Below are positions 15,739 to 23,887 of a stretch of 64,000 nt of DNA, piece after piece; position 1 is the stretch's first letter; the number at the start of each line of letters is the position of its first letter. The translations under genes were made by a program, and so were the position numbers. The stretch is taken from the NCBI GenBank assembly GCA_038320345.1, contig JBBQED010000003.1, positions 186,001 through 250,000 of the forward strand. Reading direction: 5' to 3'. The DNA is from JBBQED01 sp038320345 (GTDB lineage: Bacteria; Bacteroidota; Bacteroidia; AKYH767-A; OLB10). Below the pieces are notes generated by a model. The model did not search any database and was not told the DNA's origin. It saw only the letters and a program-made list of their open reading frames with translations.

Positions 15739-17586
15739 ATGATTAACCTAGTGAAATCCCCCAATAAGTTATCCCTCCTCTGGCTCCTGCCTCTATTACT
15801 CGTATTGAGTATAGCTGGTATGGCGCAGGCTCCTTTTCTTTCTGCTACTGCTAGCAAGTCTACCGTAGGTGTTGGAGAGCAATTTCAACTCACTTATACC
15901 TTGAATACCAAGGGCAGTAATTTCCGTGGACCCGATCTTTCTGCCTTTGCAGTTTTGTCAGGACCCAATACTAGCCAGAGCGTGCAATTAATTAATGGTA
16001 GCTTTTCTCAATCTCTAACATTCTCCTTTATACTTCAAGCTAAAACAGAAGGGAATTTTAAAATTAGCCCTGCGGGAATCGAAGTTGAAGGAAAAAAAAT
16101 TGTTTCAAATATCGTAAATCTGGCAGTGGTAAAAGGTAATCCATCATCTGCACAAAACAATCAAAAAGGCCAGCAACAATCGGGAGAATCTGGATTGAGT
16201 GATAAAAATATTTTCATTCGTGCTAACGTAAATAAACAAAGTGTTATTCAAGGAGAAGCTGTTGTAATCAGTTTCAAACTTTACACCAATGTTAATATCG
16301 TTAACTACTCAGTAAAGAAGATGCCGCCCTTTAATGGATTTTGGAATCAGGATATTGAACTGCCACAACAACTAGACCTTTCCACGGAAGTAGTAGATGG
16401 AATCAGTTATCGCACGGGAGAAATTAAAAAAGTAGTACTCTTCCCACAAAAAAGTGGAGTGCTCACAATCGATCCGATGGAAATTGAATGTATCGCTCGG
16501 GTACAAGTGAAACAAGATCGGAGATCGGATCCTTTCGGAATGTTTAATGATCCGTTTTTCGGAATGGGAGCTCGGGATGTGAATTATGAATTCAAAAGCA
16601 ATTCTTTAAAGATTAACGTTAAAGCATTACCGTCAAACGCTCCTGCAAGTTTTACAGGTAGTGTTGGAAGAATGGATTTTTCCGCTACGCTGGATAAAAA
16701 AGAAACGAAAGAAAATGAGCCGGTAACATTAAAATTGAAAATTTCTGGATCTGGAAATTTAAAATTGAGTGAGGCTCCCACTATTAATTTCCCTCAGGAT
16801 CTAGAAACTTATGATCCGAAAATAACTGAAAATCTGAAAGTAAGTACCGGAGGAGTTACAGGAAGTAAGTCGATAGAATATTTGTTGATCCCTCGACATG
16901 AAGGTAGCTATACTTTAGAACCTATTGAATTTACGTATTTCGATCTCGACAAAAATCAATACATCACAAAAAAATCAGGACCATTTAATATTCAAGTTGC
17001 ACGGGGTAAAGGTGGTTCTGCGGTGATTTCAGCGGGAGGTACTGAGAAAAGTGATTTCCAAGTTATCGGAAAAGATATTCGATATATTAAAGTTAAAGAC
17101 ACCGAATTTACATCCAGAAAAAGTGGTTTTTATGGTTCATTACCTTTTTATGCACTCACCATTACACCATTATTGATGTTTGCAGGCTTTGTGAGTTATC
17201 GCCGTCGTCAGGAAAAATTAATGAGCAATGTGACCTTGCTGAAAAGTAAAAACGCTACCATTTACGCTAAGAAAAGATTGACTTCAGCAGAGAAGCTATT
17301 AAATGGGCCTCAGCAATCCGGAGTATATGATGAAGTAAGCAAAGCACTATGGGGATATGTAAGTGATAAACTAAGTATTCCTGTTTCCGAATTGACGAAA
17401 GAAAATGCGGGTGCTGCTATGCAAATAAAAAATGCAAAATTAGAGAGCGTAGATGAATGGTTACAGGTTTTACAATCCTGTGAGCTCGCGCGTTATGGCG
17501 GAGTTGCAGCTGCAGGAGAACCTTCTCAAATTTATGAACGTGCAATTCGTTTGATCACCAAACTGGAAGGAGAACTCCACGTATGA
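15739..17586 (+). CDS. batD: BatD-like membrane protein
   Basis: A 615-residue protein: signal peptide or first helix (LLWLLPLLLVLSIAGMAQ), a long extracytoplasmic beta-rich region with repeated Ig-like strands, and one transmembrane helix near residues 466-485 followed by a cytoplasmic helical tail. GMAQAPFLSATASKSTVGVG after the signal is typical of BatD (oxygen tolerance domain). Bat proteins are linked to aerotolerance and envelope stress in Bacteroides; the mechanism is not settled. I chose the ATG at 15739 over a TTG at 15715 because it begins the signal peptide. It overlaps the BatE gene as ATGA. Confidence 0.85.
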   Translation: MINLVKSPNKLSLLWLLPLLLVLSIAGMAQAPFLSATASKSTVGVGEQFQLTYTLNTKGSNFRGPDLSAFAVLSGPNTSQSVQLINGSFSQSLTFSFILQAKTEGNFKISPAGIEVEGKKIVSNIVNLAVVKGNPSSAQNNQKGQQQSGESGLSDKNIFIRANVNKQSVIQGEAVVISFKLYTNVNIVNYSVKKMPPFNGFWNQDIELPQQLDLSTEVVDGISYRTGEIKKVVLFPQKSGVLTIDPMEIECIARVQVKQDRRSDPFGMFNDPFFGMGARDVNYEFKSNSLKINVKALPSNAPASFTGSVGRMDFSATLDKKETKENEPVTLKLKISGSGNLKLSEAPTINFPQDLETYDPKITENLKVSTGGVTGSKSIEYLLIPRHEGSYTLEPIEFTYFDLDKNQYITKKSGPFNIQVARGKGGSAVISAGGTEKSDFQVIGKDIRYIKVKDTEFTSRKSGFYGSLPFYALTITPLLMFAGFVSYRRRQEKLMSNVTLLKSKNATIYAKKRLTSAEKLLNGPQQSGVYDEVSKALWGYVSDKLSIPVSELTKENAGAAMQIKNAKLESVDEWLQVLQSCELARYGGVAAAGEPSQIYERAIRLITKLEGELHV

Positions 17587-18383
17587 AAAAGATCCTGAAT
17601 TCTCATTTGATGATTTCTGCTTTCTGCTTTATGCTGTGCACTACACTATTTTTTGCAGCCACAGAAAAAGCACACGCTCAAAAAATAAATGCTGCTCAAC
17701 AATTTTCTGAAGGGAACAAAGCCTACCGCGCAGGCCGTTATGATGATGCTGCAAAACTTTTTGAAGCGATCATTAGTGCTAATCAATTATCACCATCTGT
17801 ATATTATAACCTTGGCAATTGCTATTATAAAACGCAGGACTTTCCGAGAGCCGTGTTGAATTATGAAAGAGCTCGTCGTATGGCACCATTGGATGATGAT
17901 ATTCAATATAATTTAAAACTTGCCTACAGTAATACTATTGACAAAATTGAACCTGTTCCGCAATTGTTTTATGAACGTTGGTGGGAAATGTTATTGAGCG
18001 GACAAAGTCCATCTGACTGGGCATGGACGGGCATCATTATTCTCTGGGTATCGATAGGCTTAGGAATTGGTTATCTATTTGCGAATACGATTTCAAAAAG
18101 AAAATTTACATTCCTTTCCGGAACTGCATTATTGATCCTCGCTGTATTCTTTATTTTTATTGCATCGTGTTCTAACAACAGACTCAATCATCATAAAAGT
18201 GCTGTAGTGATGGAAGCAAGTTCGTATGTGAAGAGTTCGCCTGATCAGAAAAGCACGAATCTTTTTATGCTACATGCAGGAACTAAAATCGATGTGATTG
18301 AGGAACTCTCCGGATGGAAAAAGATCAGAATTGCAAATGGTAATGTTGGTTGGATTGATGAAAAATCAATTCAGCAGATCTGA
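17583..18383 (+). CDS. batE: BatE-like TPR and SH3 membrane protein
   Basis: A 266-residue protein. A signal peptide ends near AHA-QK (about residue 32); TPR units follow around 40-115 (AYRAGRYDDAAKLFE, PSVYYNLGNCYYKTQDF, AVLNYERARRMAP). Two membrane helices lie near 152-171 and 177-198, then a bacterial SH3-like domain (VKSSPDQKSTNLFMLHAGTKIDVIEE... is its first half). This TPR-TM-TM-SH3 layout is BatE. Its start overlaps the batD stop, so the two proteins are probably made together and act as a complex in the inner membrane with vWA-type Bat partners, which are not adjacent here. Confidence 0.85.
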   Translation: MKKILNSHLMISAFCFMLCTTLFFAATEKAHAQKINAAQQFSEGNKAYRAGRYDDAAKLFEAIISANQLSPSVYYNLGNCYYKTQDFPRAVLNYERARRMAPLDDDIQYNLKLAYSNTIDKIEPVPQLFYERWWEMLLSGQSPSDWAWTGIIILWVSIGLGIGYLFANTISKRKFTFLSGTALLILAVFFIFIASCSNNRLNHHKSAVVMEASSYVKSSPDQKSTNLFMLHAGTKIDVIEELSGWKKIRIANGNVGWIDEKSIQQI

Positions 18384-18397
18384 TTCCTGATTTTACT

Positions 18398-18916
18398 TTG
18401 AAAAAAATATTACTCCTTTCAGATACGCATTCCTATATGGATGATGCGATTTTAAAACATGTAGATAAGGCTGATGAAGTTTGGCATGCCGGTGATATCG
18501 GAGTGATCGCTACTTCAGATCAGATCTCCCGAAGAAAACCACTCAGAGCAGTGTATGGAAATGTTGATGATCATAAGGTGCGCATAACATTTCCGGAAAT
18601 AAATTCTTTTGTATGTGAAGGCGTAAAAGTATGGATGACACATATTGGCGGTTATCCCGGACATTACAAACCAGGGCTAAAACAAAAATTAATACAGGAA
18701 CGTCCTCATCTTTTTATATGCGGTCATAGTCATATCCTGAAAGTCATGAAAGATCCCATATTAAATCTACTCCACATGAATCCCGGAGCCGCTGGTGTTC
18801 ATGGTTTCCATGTAGTAAGAACTATGCTCTCCTTTAAGATTCATGAAGGCAAAATTCTGGAACTCGATGTTATTGAACTCGGACTCCGTGGAAAATTACC
18901 TGAGACGGTCGGCTGA
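18398..18916 (+). CDS. YfcE/MJ0936-type metallophosphoesterase, TTG start
   Basis: A 172-residue calcineurin-like phosphodiesterase. Metal motifs appear in order: SDTHSY near residue 8 (D-x-H), WHAGDIG near 29-35, YGNVDDH near 53-59 (GNxD), THIGGYPG and CGHSH near 112. Relatives hydrolyse phosphodiesters, including cAMP, in vitro. The only start that keeps the first metal motif is the TTG at 18398-18400, since the next Met follows that motif, so a TTG start is assigned. It lies 14 bases after batE, and its 3' end overlaps the convergent DUF4293 gene by 21 bases. Confidence 0.8.
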   Translation: MKKILLLSDTHSYMDDAILKHVDKADEVWHAGDIGVIATSDQISRRKPLRAVYGNVDDHKVRITFPEINSFVCEGVKVWMTHIGGYPGHYKPGLKQKLIQERPHLFICGHSHILKVMKDPILNLLHMNPGAAGVHGFHVVRTMLSFKIHEGKILELDVIELGLRGKLPETVG

Positions 18917-19381
18917 TCGCACCAACTGCTCATCTTTTTTGATGGCTCTTCCGGCTAATCGGCATAAAACCAACTGAATCAGAGGGAGAATTGCCACTAC
19001 CGAAAAATGAAGTTGGTTGCCTGGCCCGAGGGTTGTCCTTAATTGTGCTGTATCAAATGCCATTAAAACTATCAAAACCAATACAATAAGGGATAATGCT
19101 TGGCAGATTTTAATCTGATTAGGACGGCTCTTGAACATAAATATGGCCGCAATGGATAACATCAGGACCAGACTGTTCACAATAATGAGAGGATATAACA
19201 CCATAAAATCCCGACTCAAACCTTGTAATGTGGTCATTTTAACACTTAGGATGGAAAAACTATAACTGGCAGTATCGGAGGCTGCTTCCCCTGGAATAAG
19301 GCTAAAAACCGGTAAAAAGAACAATAAAAGAGCCGCTACTGCGATCACAGCTAAATAAACAGATTGGATGCGTTGAATCAT
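18896..19381 (-). CDS. DUF4293 integral membrane protein
   Basis: A 161-residue protein with four predicted membrane helices (SVYLAVIAVAALLLFFL, LYPLIIVNSLVLMLSIAAIF, ALSLIVLVLIVLMAF, VVAILPLIQLVLCRLA) and the conserved start MIQRIQSVYL. This is the DUF4293 family, restricted to Bacteroidota and habitually found divergent from rho, as it is here. Function is unknown. I chose the Met at 19379-19381 because it starts the conserved motif; the reading frame extends further upstream with no supporting signal. A CATCTTTG element at 19402-19409 (one mismatch) may be its -7 box. Confidence 0.8.
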   Translation of the reverse strand: MIQRIQSVYLAVIAVAALLLFFLPVFSLIPGEAASDTASYSFSILSVKMTTLQGLSRDFMVLYPLIIVNSLVLMLSIAAIFMFKSRPNQIKICQALSLIVLVLIVLMAFDTAQLRTTLGPGNQLHFSVVAILPLIQLVLCRLAGRAIKKDEQLVRSADRLR

Positions 19382-19494
19382 GATTTTAATAATTTCGACT
19401 GCAAAGATGTCAATAAGCCTGTTGATAAAAAACAGGTGTTGAAAAAGCAACAATATTTGCTAAACCCACGTTAAACCCGTATCATTGCCTTGTA

Positions 19495-19557
19495 ATTGCA
19501 AAATGTTGCAATTTTTATACTTCCCTATTGCCTGATGCACTTAGTTTTCACTAAGTG
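19495..19557. other. Two stem-loops in the rho upstream region
   Basis: The first hairpin pairs 19494-19500 with 19507-19513 (AATTGCA/TGCAATT) and runs into TTT, like a weak terminator. The second pairs CACTTAG (19538-19544) with CTAAGTG (19551-19557) around a six-base loop. Both lie 80-145 bases before the rho ATG. Rho genes are often autoregulated through their leader, so an attenuator is possible; this is inference. Confidence 0.35.
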
Positions 19558-19638
19558 ATTTCTCCCCCTCCTGAATTACCAAACACCACTAGCCACACAT
19601 CCCGTGTAGCCTATTACCAAAAACTTAATTCCATTTAC

Positions 19639-21483
19639 ATGTTTGACATCATTCAATTGAATGAAAAACTGCTTCCTGAGCTGAAGGATATCGCTAAGAA
19701 GTTGAAAATCGAAAGTTTCGAAGCTCTTAAAAAACAAGATCTTGTTTACAAGATTTTGGATCATCAGGCTTTAAATCCTGAAATCAATTTCAAAGAACTC
19801 GGAATTGAAATTCCAGCGCGCCAGGAATCAGTGAAAAAGGAACGCGTCAAAAAATCTGATGATGCTCCTAAAGAAAAAGCAGAAAAAAAAGCTCCCGCAG
19901 AACATGCTCCTAAAGCTGCTTCAAAATCTGCACCCGTGGTTGCTGAACCCGCTCCATCAGCAACTCCGATAACGTTAGTTTCCGAAACTGTTAATGTGGA
20001 TGATGAATCAGGAGATAATCGCCCTAAGCGACAACGGATAATTCCTAAACGAGAAGATGAAGATCCGAATGCTGCTCCGGTAACTTATCAACCACATTCT
20101 TTCGGCACCGAAAAAGTGGTGAAAAAAACACCGCAAACAGAGCTGCCTTTAGATGATGTAAATACAAATCATAATGGTTCGTCTCCTGAACCTAAAAACC
20201 CGGAACGTAATTTTTCACCTGAACGTCCGAAACAAGAATATCCTCGCCCGGCAGAACGCGAACCGGCTTTTGAAAGAAGTACTCCTCGCGAAAACACTCC
20301 CCTTCCTCCTCGTGAATTTCCTACACGTGAACGTAAACCGGTTGTTCCTGAAACAAATTTATTTGATTTCGGTGGTGCCGTACTTTCAGAGGGTGTATTG
20401 GAATTAATGCCGGATGGATTTGGATATTTGCGTTCATCAGATTACAATTATCTCCCTTCCCCTGATGATGTTTTTGTCACTCAAGCGATTATTAAATTAT
20501 ACGGTCTTAAAACAGGCGATACCATTCGTGGTTCTGTTAGAGCACCTCGTGAAGGTGAAAAATATTTCCCGCTAGTTAAAATAGAAACGATTAATGGTCA
20601 GTCGCCAGATGTTGTTCGTGATCGCGTTCCATTCGACTTTCTAACGCCTTTATTCGCACACGAAAAATTTAACCTTTACAACGGAATGACGAATTACTCG
20701 ATGCGAGTAATGGATCTCTTTACTCCGATCGGAAAAGGTCAACGTGGATTAATTGTAGCACAACCGAAAACAGGTAAAACAGTTTTACTCAAAGAAGTGG
20801 CCAATGCTATTGCAGCAAATCATCCAGAAGTTTATCTGATTATTTTATTGATCGATGAACGTCCAGAAGAGGTAACGGATATGGCGAGAAGTGTTCGCGC
20901 AGAAGTGATCTCTTCTACTTTCGATGAGCCTGCTGATCGTCACGTTAAAATTGCAAATATTGTTTTGGAAAAAGCAAAGCGCATGGTAGAATGCGGACAT
21001 GATGTTTGTATCCTCCTCGATTCTATTACACGTTTAGCTAGAGCTTATAATACAGTAGCTCCTGCTTCTGGAAAAGTATTATCCGGCGGTGTAGAAGCAA
21101 ATGCATTACAGAAGCCTAAACGTTTCTTTGGTGCTGCTCGTAAAATTGAAAACGGTGGTTCTTTAACTATTCTCGCTACAGCATTAACAGATACAGGATC
21201 GAAGATGGATGAGGTTATCTTTGAAGAATTCAAAGGAACCGGCAACATGGAATTACAATTGGATCGCAAATTGGCGAACAAACGTATCTTCCCTGCTATC
21301 GACTTAGTAGCATCAAGTACGCGTCGTGATGATTTACTTTTAGATCGTGAAATGCTTCAGAAAATGTGGATCTTACGTAATCACTTAGCTGATATGAATC
21401 CGATGGAAGCAATGGATTTTATGTTGGATCGTATGCGCGGAACAAAATCAAACGAAGAGTTCCTCATCTCGATGAATGCCTAA
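19639..21483 (+). CDS. rho: Transcription termination factor Rho with large disordered insertion
   Basis: A 614-residue Rho, the hexameric RNA helicase for factor-dependent termination. The N-terminal helical domain (about 1-45) is separated from the RNA-binding domain by a Lys/Glu/Pro-rich low-complexity insertion of about 175 residues (62-238). The conserved part begins at NLFDFGG (about 239), with RNA-contacting GFGYLR, Walker A QPKTGKTVLLKE near 374, LLIDERPEEVTD, and the R-loop region SGGVEANALQKPKRFFGAAR. E. coli Rho has about 419 residues; the extra length is the insertion, a known Bacteroidota trait. I chose the Met at 19639, where MFDIIQLNE begins the conserved N-terminus, not the GTG at 19555. 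Confidence 0.95.
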   Translation: MFDIIQLNEKLLPELKDIAKKLKIESFEALKKQDLVYKILDHQALNPEINFKELGIEIPARQESVKKERVKKSDDAPKEKAEKKAPAEHAPKAASKSAPVVAEPAPSATPITLVSETVNVDDESGDNRPKRQRIIPKREDEDPNAAPVTYQPHSFGTEKVVKKTPQTELPLDDVNTNHNGSSPEPKNPERNFSPERPKQEYPRPAEREPAFERSTPRENTPLPPREFPTRERKPVVPETNLFDFGGAVLSEGVLELMPDGFGYLRSSDYNYLPSPDDVFVTQAIIKLYGLKTGDTIRGSVRAPREGEKYFPLVKIETINGQSPDVVRDRVPFDFLTPLFAHEKFNLYNGMTNYSMRVMDLFTPIGKGQRGLIVAQPKTGKTVLLKEVANAIAANHPEVYLIILLIDERPEEVTDMARSVRAEVISSTFDEPADRHVKIANIVLEKAKRMVECGHDVCILLDSITRLARAYNTVAPASGKVLSGGVEANALQKPKRFFGAARKIENGGSLTILATALTDTGSKMDEVIFEEFKGTGNMELQLDRKLANKRIFPAIDLVASSTRRDDLLLDREMLQKMWILRNHLADMNPMEAMDFMLDRMRGTKSNEEFLISMNA

Positions 21484-21510
21484 TTATTCATCACCACAAT
21501 TATAATATTG

Positions 21511-21540
21511 ATAGCCGGACTAACCTCCGGCTATTTTTTT
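21511..21540. terminator. Intrinsic terminator between rho and mpl
   Basis: Arms 21511-21519 (ATAGCCGGA) and 21526-21534 (TCCGGCTAT) pair perfectly around CTAACC and run into a T tract at 21533-21541. It serves rho; the mpl stop codon (21520-21522) lies in its loop. Confidence 0.85.
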
Positions 21541-22881
21541 GCCGAATTCATCGAGATTGATTCCTCCAAAGTTCCCGGAGCTCATCAAAACAAGAACATC
21601 GTTTTTCCATTTCTTATTTTCAAGATAGGATTTCAACTCATCTGATTTATCAAAAACTTTTAGATCTTGTCGACCGAATGCATCTTTCACTTGTTGCAAT
21701 GAAATTGGTTCAAGTTTTTTATGTTCTATCGTATGCGGACTAAAATAAACAATGGCTTCATCGGCTTCATCCATCGAACCTTTGTATTGATTTAAAAAAT
21801 CAATATTTAAGGAACTGAAAGTATGTAATTCCATACAAGCAATTACATTTCTATTCTCAAATTGCTCTTTCACTGCTTCCGTAGTAGCTTTTAGTTTAGA
21901 GGGAGAATGCGCAAAATCTTTGTAGACAACAGCGCGTTCCGATCGGCTGATAAGTTCCAATCGGCGAGCCGCACCCTGAAAGGATTGAATCGCTTCATAG
22001 AATTTTTCATCATCCACTCCAACTTGATTACAAACTAAACGAGCGCCTTCTAGATTCATCAAATTATGCGCACCAAAAATCTGCAATTGAATTTCTTCTC
22101 CATCCACATCCAGGTAAGTAATGCCATCTTTTATTTGATGATCCGGAATTGTGTATGGGAACTTTTTTACTCCCGAAGCAACTTCTAGACAAACTTTTTT
22201 TACCACTTTATCATCTGCACAATAAATCAAAGCACCATCTTCAAGCAAGGCATTTACGAAAATGCGGAACTGATCGATGTAATTGTCGAATGTGGGAAAT
22301 ACATTGATATGATCCCAAGCAATTCCACTGAGTAATGCAATATCTGCCTGATACAAATGAAATTTCGGTCGACGATCAATAGGTGAACTCAAATACTCAT
22401 CTCCTTCTAAAATTATAAATGGAGCTTTTTCTGTAATCCTCACCATAGTATCAAAACCACTAAGCTGAGAGCCGACCATAAAATCGAAATCGAGTCCACT
22501 AAATTGCAATACGTGAATGATCATCGCAGTGATGGTTGTCTTGCCATGGCTGCCACCTATTACTACCCTGATTTTATCTTTCGATTGCTCATAAAGATAC
22601 TCCGGATACGAAAACACTTTTACTCCAAGCTCCTTTGCACGAAGCAGCTCCGGATTATCGGCTCTTGCATGCATGCCAAGTATCACTGCATCTAGATCTT
22701 TCCTGATTTTCTCAGGAAACCAACCCATTTCAGTAGGCAAAATTCCTGCTTTCTGAAGTCTGGAACGGGAAGGTTCATTGATTTCATCATCAGAACCAGT
22801 AATCTGGTATCCCTTTGATAATAATGCTAGAGCCAAATTGTGCATGGCGGCGCCTCCAAGGGCAATAAAGTGTACTTTCAT
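21520..22881 (-). CDS. mpl: UDP-N-acetylmuramate:L-alanyl-gamma-D-glutamyl-meso-DAP ligase
   Basis: A 453-residue Mur-ligase-fold enzyme that recycles the murein tripeptide by joining it to UDP-MurNAc in the cytoplasm. It opens with MKVHFIALGGAAMHNLA, typical of Mpl; the ATP-binding P-loop GGSHGKTTITAM lies at 109-120, and the central Mur-ligase motif LEGDEYLSSPID follows. Its presence implies meso-diaminopimelate peptidoglycan with recycling. I place the start at the Met at 22879-22881 because the family begins there; an ATG 9 bases upstream is also possible. A perfect -7 element, TATTTTTG, is at 22899-22906. The 3' end shares the terminator with rho. Confidence 0.9.
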   Translation of the reverse strand: MKVHFIALGGAAMHNLALALLSKGYQITGSDDEINEPSRSRLQKAGILPTEMGWFPEKIRKDLDAVILGMHARADNPELLRAKELGVKVFSYPEYLYEQSKDKIRVVIGGSHGKTTITAMIIHVLQFSGLDFDFMVGSQLSGFDTMVRITEKAPFIILEGDEYLSSPIDRRPKFHLYQADIALLSGIAWDHINVFPTFDNYIDQFRIFVNALLEDGALIYCADDKVVKKVCLEVASGVKKFPYTIPDHQIKDGITYLDVDGEEIQLQIFGAHNLMNLEGARLVCNQVGVDDEKFYEAIQSFQGAARRLELISRSERAVVYKDFAHSPSKLKATTEAVKEQFENRNVIACMELHTFSSLNIDFLNQYKGSMDEADEAIVYFSPHTIEHKKLEPISLQQVKDAFGRQDLKVFDKSDELKSYLENKKWKNDVLVLMSSGNFGGINLDEFGKKIAGG

Positions 22882-22898
22882 CTGCTTCATAACTCCCT

Positions 22899-22906
22899 CA
22901 AAAATA
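22899..22906 (-). promoter_or_regulatory. Promoter -7 element (TATTTTTG) of mpl
   Basis: The reverse strand reads TATTTTTG, 8 bases before the first in-frame ATG of mpl and 17 before the chosen one, so the leader is very short. Confidence 0.55.
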
Positions 22907-22992
22907 CCCGTAATGTATTTGTTGTTGAGGCTTAAGACTTGGAGTTAATAACAAACACGGGTGAACAAGAATTTATCGTTTGAAATTGGAAT

Positions 22993-23026
22993 TTTGAACG
23001 CCCTATTTCTTTGCGTAGTATCTTTG
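22993..23026 (+). promoter_or_regulatory. Promoter with -33 TTTG and -7 TATCTTTG
   Basis: TTTG at 22993-22996 and TATCTTTG at 23019-23026 are 22 bases apart; the MBL-fold gene starts at 23043, 16 bases after the -7 box. Confidence 0.6.
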
Positions 23027-23042
23027 AATCAATATTACAACT

Positions 23043-23882
23043 ATGAAACTTCACAGCATCGATACTGGATTCTTTAAACTTGACGGTGGCGCTATGTTTG
23101 GCGTGGTACCGAAAACAATCTGGCAGAAACTTAATGTCCCGGATAGCAATAATATGTGCACATGGGCAATGCGCTGCCTATTGGTGGAACTAGGAGATAA
23201 GTTAATCCTTATTGATAATGGAATTGGTGAAAAGCAAGACGAAAAATTTTTTGGACACTACTTCCTGCATGGCGATCAATCTTTGGAAAAATCTTTGAAA
23301 GCAAAAGGATTTAGCAAAGATGATATTACCGATGTTTTTCTGACGCATTTACATTTCGATCATTGTGGTGGTAGCATTCAATGGAATAATAGTCGGGATG
23401 GATTTGAACCTGTTTTCAAGAATGCAATTTATTGGAGCAATGAAACACATTGGGAATGGGCAACGAAACCGAATGCCAGAGAAAAAGCAAGCTTTCTGAA
23501 AGAAAATATCTTACCCATTCAGGAGAGTGGGCAACTAAAATTTACAACAGAAGGAACAGAATTATTTCCAGGATTTAAAATTCATTATTTCAATGGACAT
23601 ACCGATGGAATGATGCTACCTCATATTACTTACAAAAATCAAACGGTTGTTTTTATGGCTGACTTACTGCCGTCTACAGGTCATATTCCGCTTGCTTATG
23701 TGATGGCGTATGATACGCGCCCCTTACTTACGTTGAATGAAAAATCGATCTTTTTAAATACAGCAGCTAACGAAAATTATACGCTCTTTTTTGAACATGA
23801 TCCTATCAACGAATGTTGTAATTTGCAACTAACGGAAAAAGGAGTGCGACTTAAAGATACTTTCCTGTTATCAGAAATATAA
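23043..23882 (+). CDS. MBL-fold metallo-hydrolase
   Basis: A 279-residue metallo-beta-lactamase-fold protein. The zinc motif is complete: T101-HLHFDH-CGG gives His102, His104, Asp106 and His107, and a later His is in YFNGHTDGM. The fold start LLVELGDKLILIDNGIG is conserved. Members of this quorum-quenching-lactonase-like branch hydrolyse lactones or other esters; substrate unknown. Cytoplasmic, without a signal peptide. It has its own promoter and stands alone between mpl and the convergent comEC gene, 5 bases from comEC's stop. Confidence 0.85.
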   Translation: MKLHSIDTGFFKLDGGAMFGVVPKTIWQKLNVPDSNNMCTWAMRCLLVELGDKLILIDNGIGEKQDEKFFGHYFLHGDQSLEKSLKAKGFSKDDITDVFLTHLHFDHCGGSIQWNNSRDGFEPVFKNAIYWSNETHWEWATKPNAREKASFLKENILPIQESGQLKFTTEGTELFPGFKIHYFNGHTDGMMLPHITYKNQTVVFMADLLPSTGHIPLAYVMAYDTRPLLTLNEKSIFLNTAANENYTLFFEHDPINECCNLQLTEKGVRLKDTFLLSEI

Positions 23883-23887
23883 ACCAG

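Noticed and set aside
19555..19638. GTG start for rho giving 28 extra residues
   Set aside because: The extension is low in similarity to any Rho, lies in the likely leader with stem-loops, and the conserved start is MFDIIQLNE.
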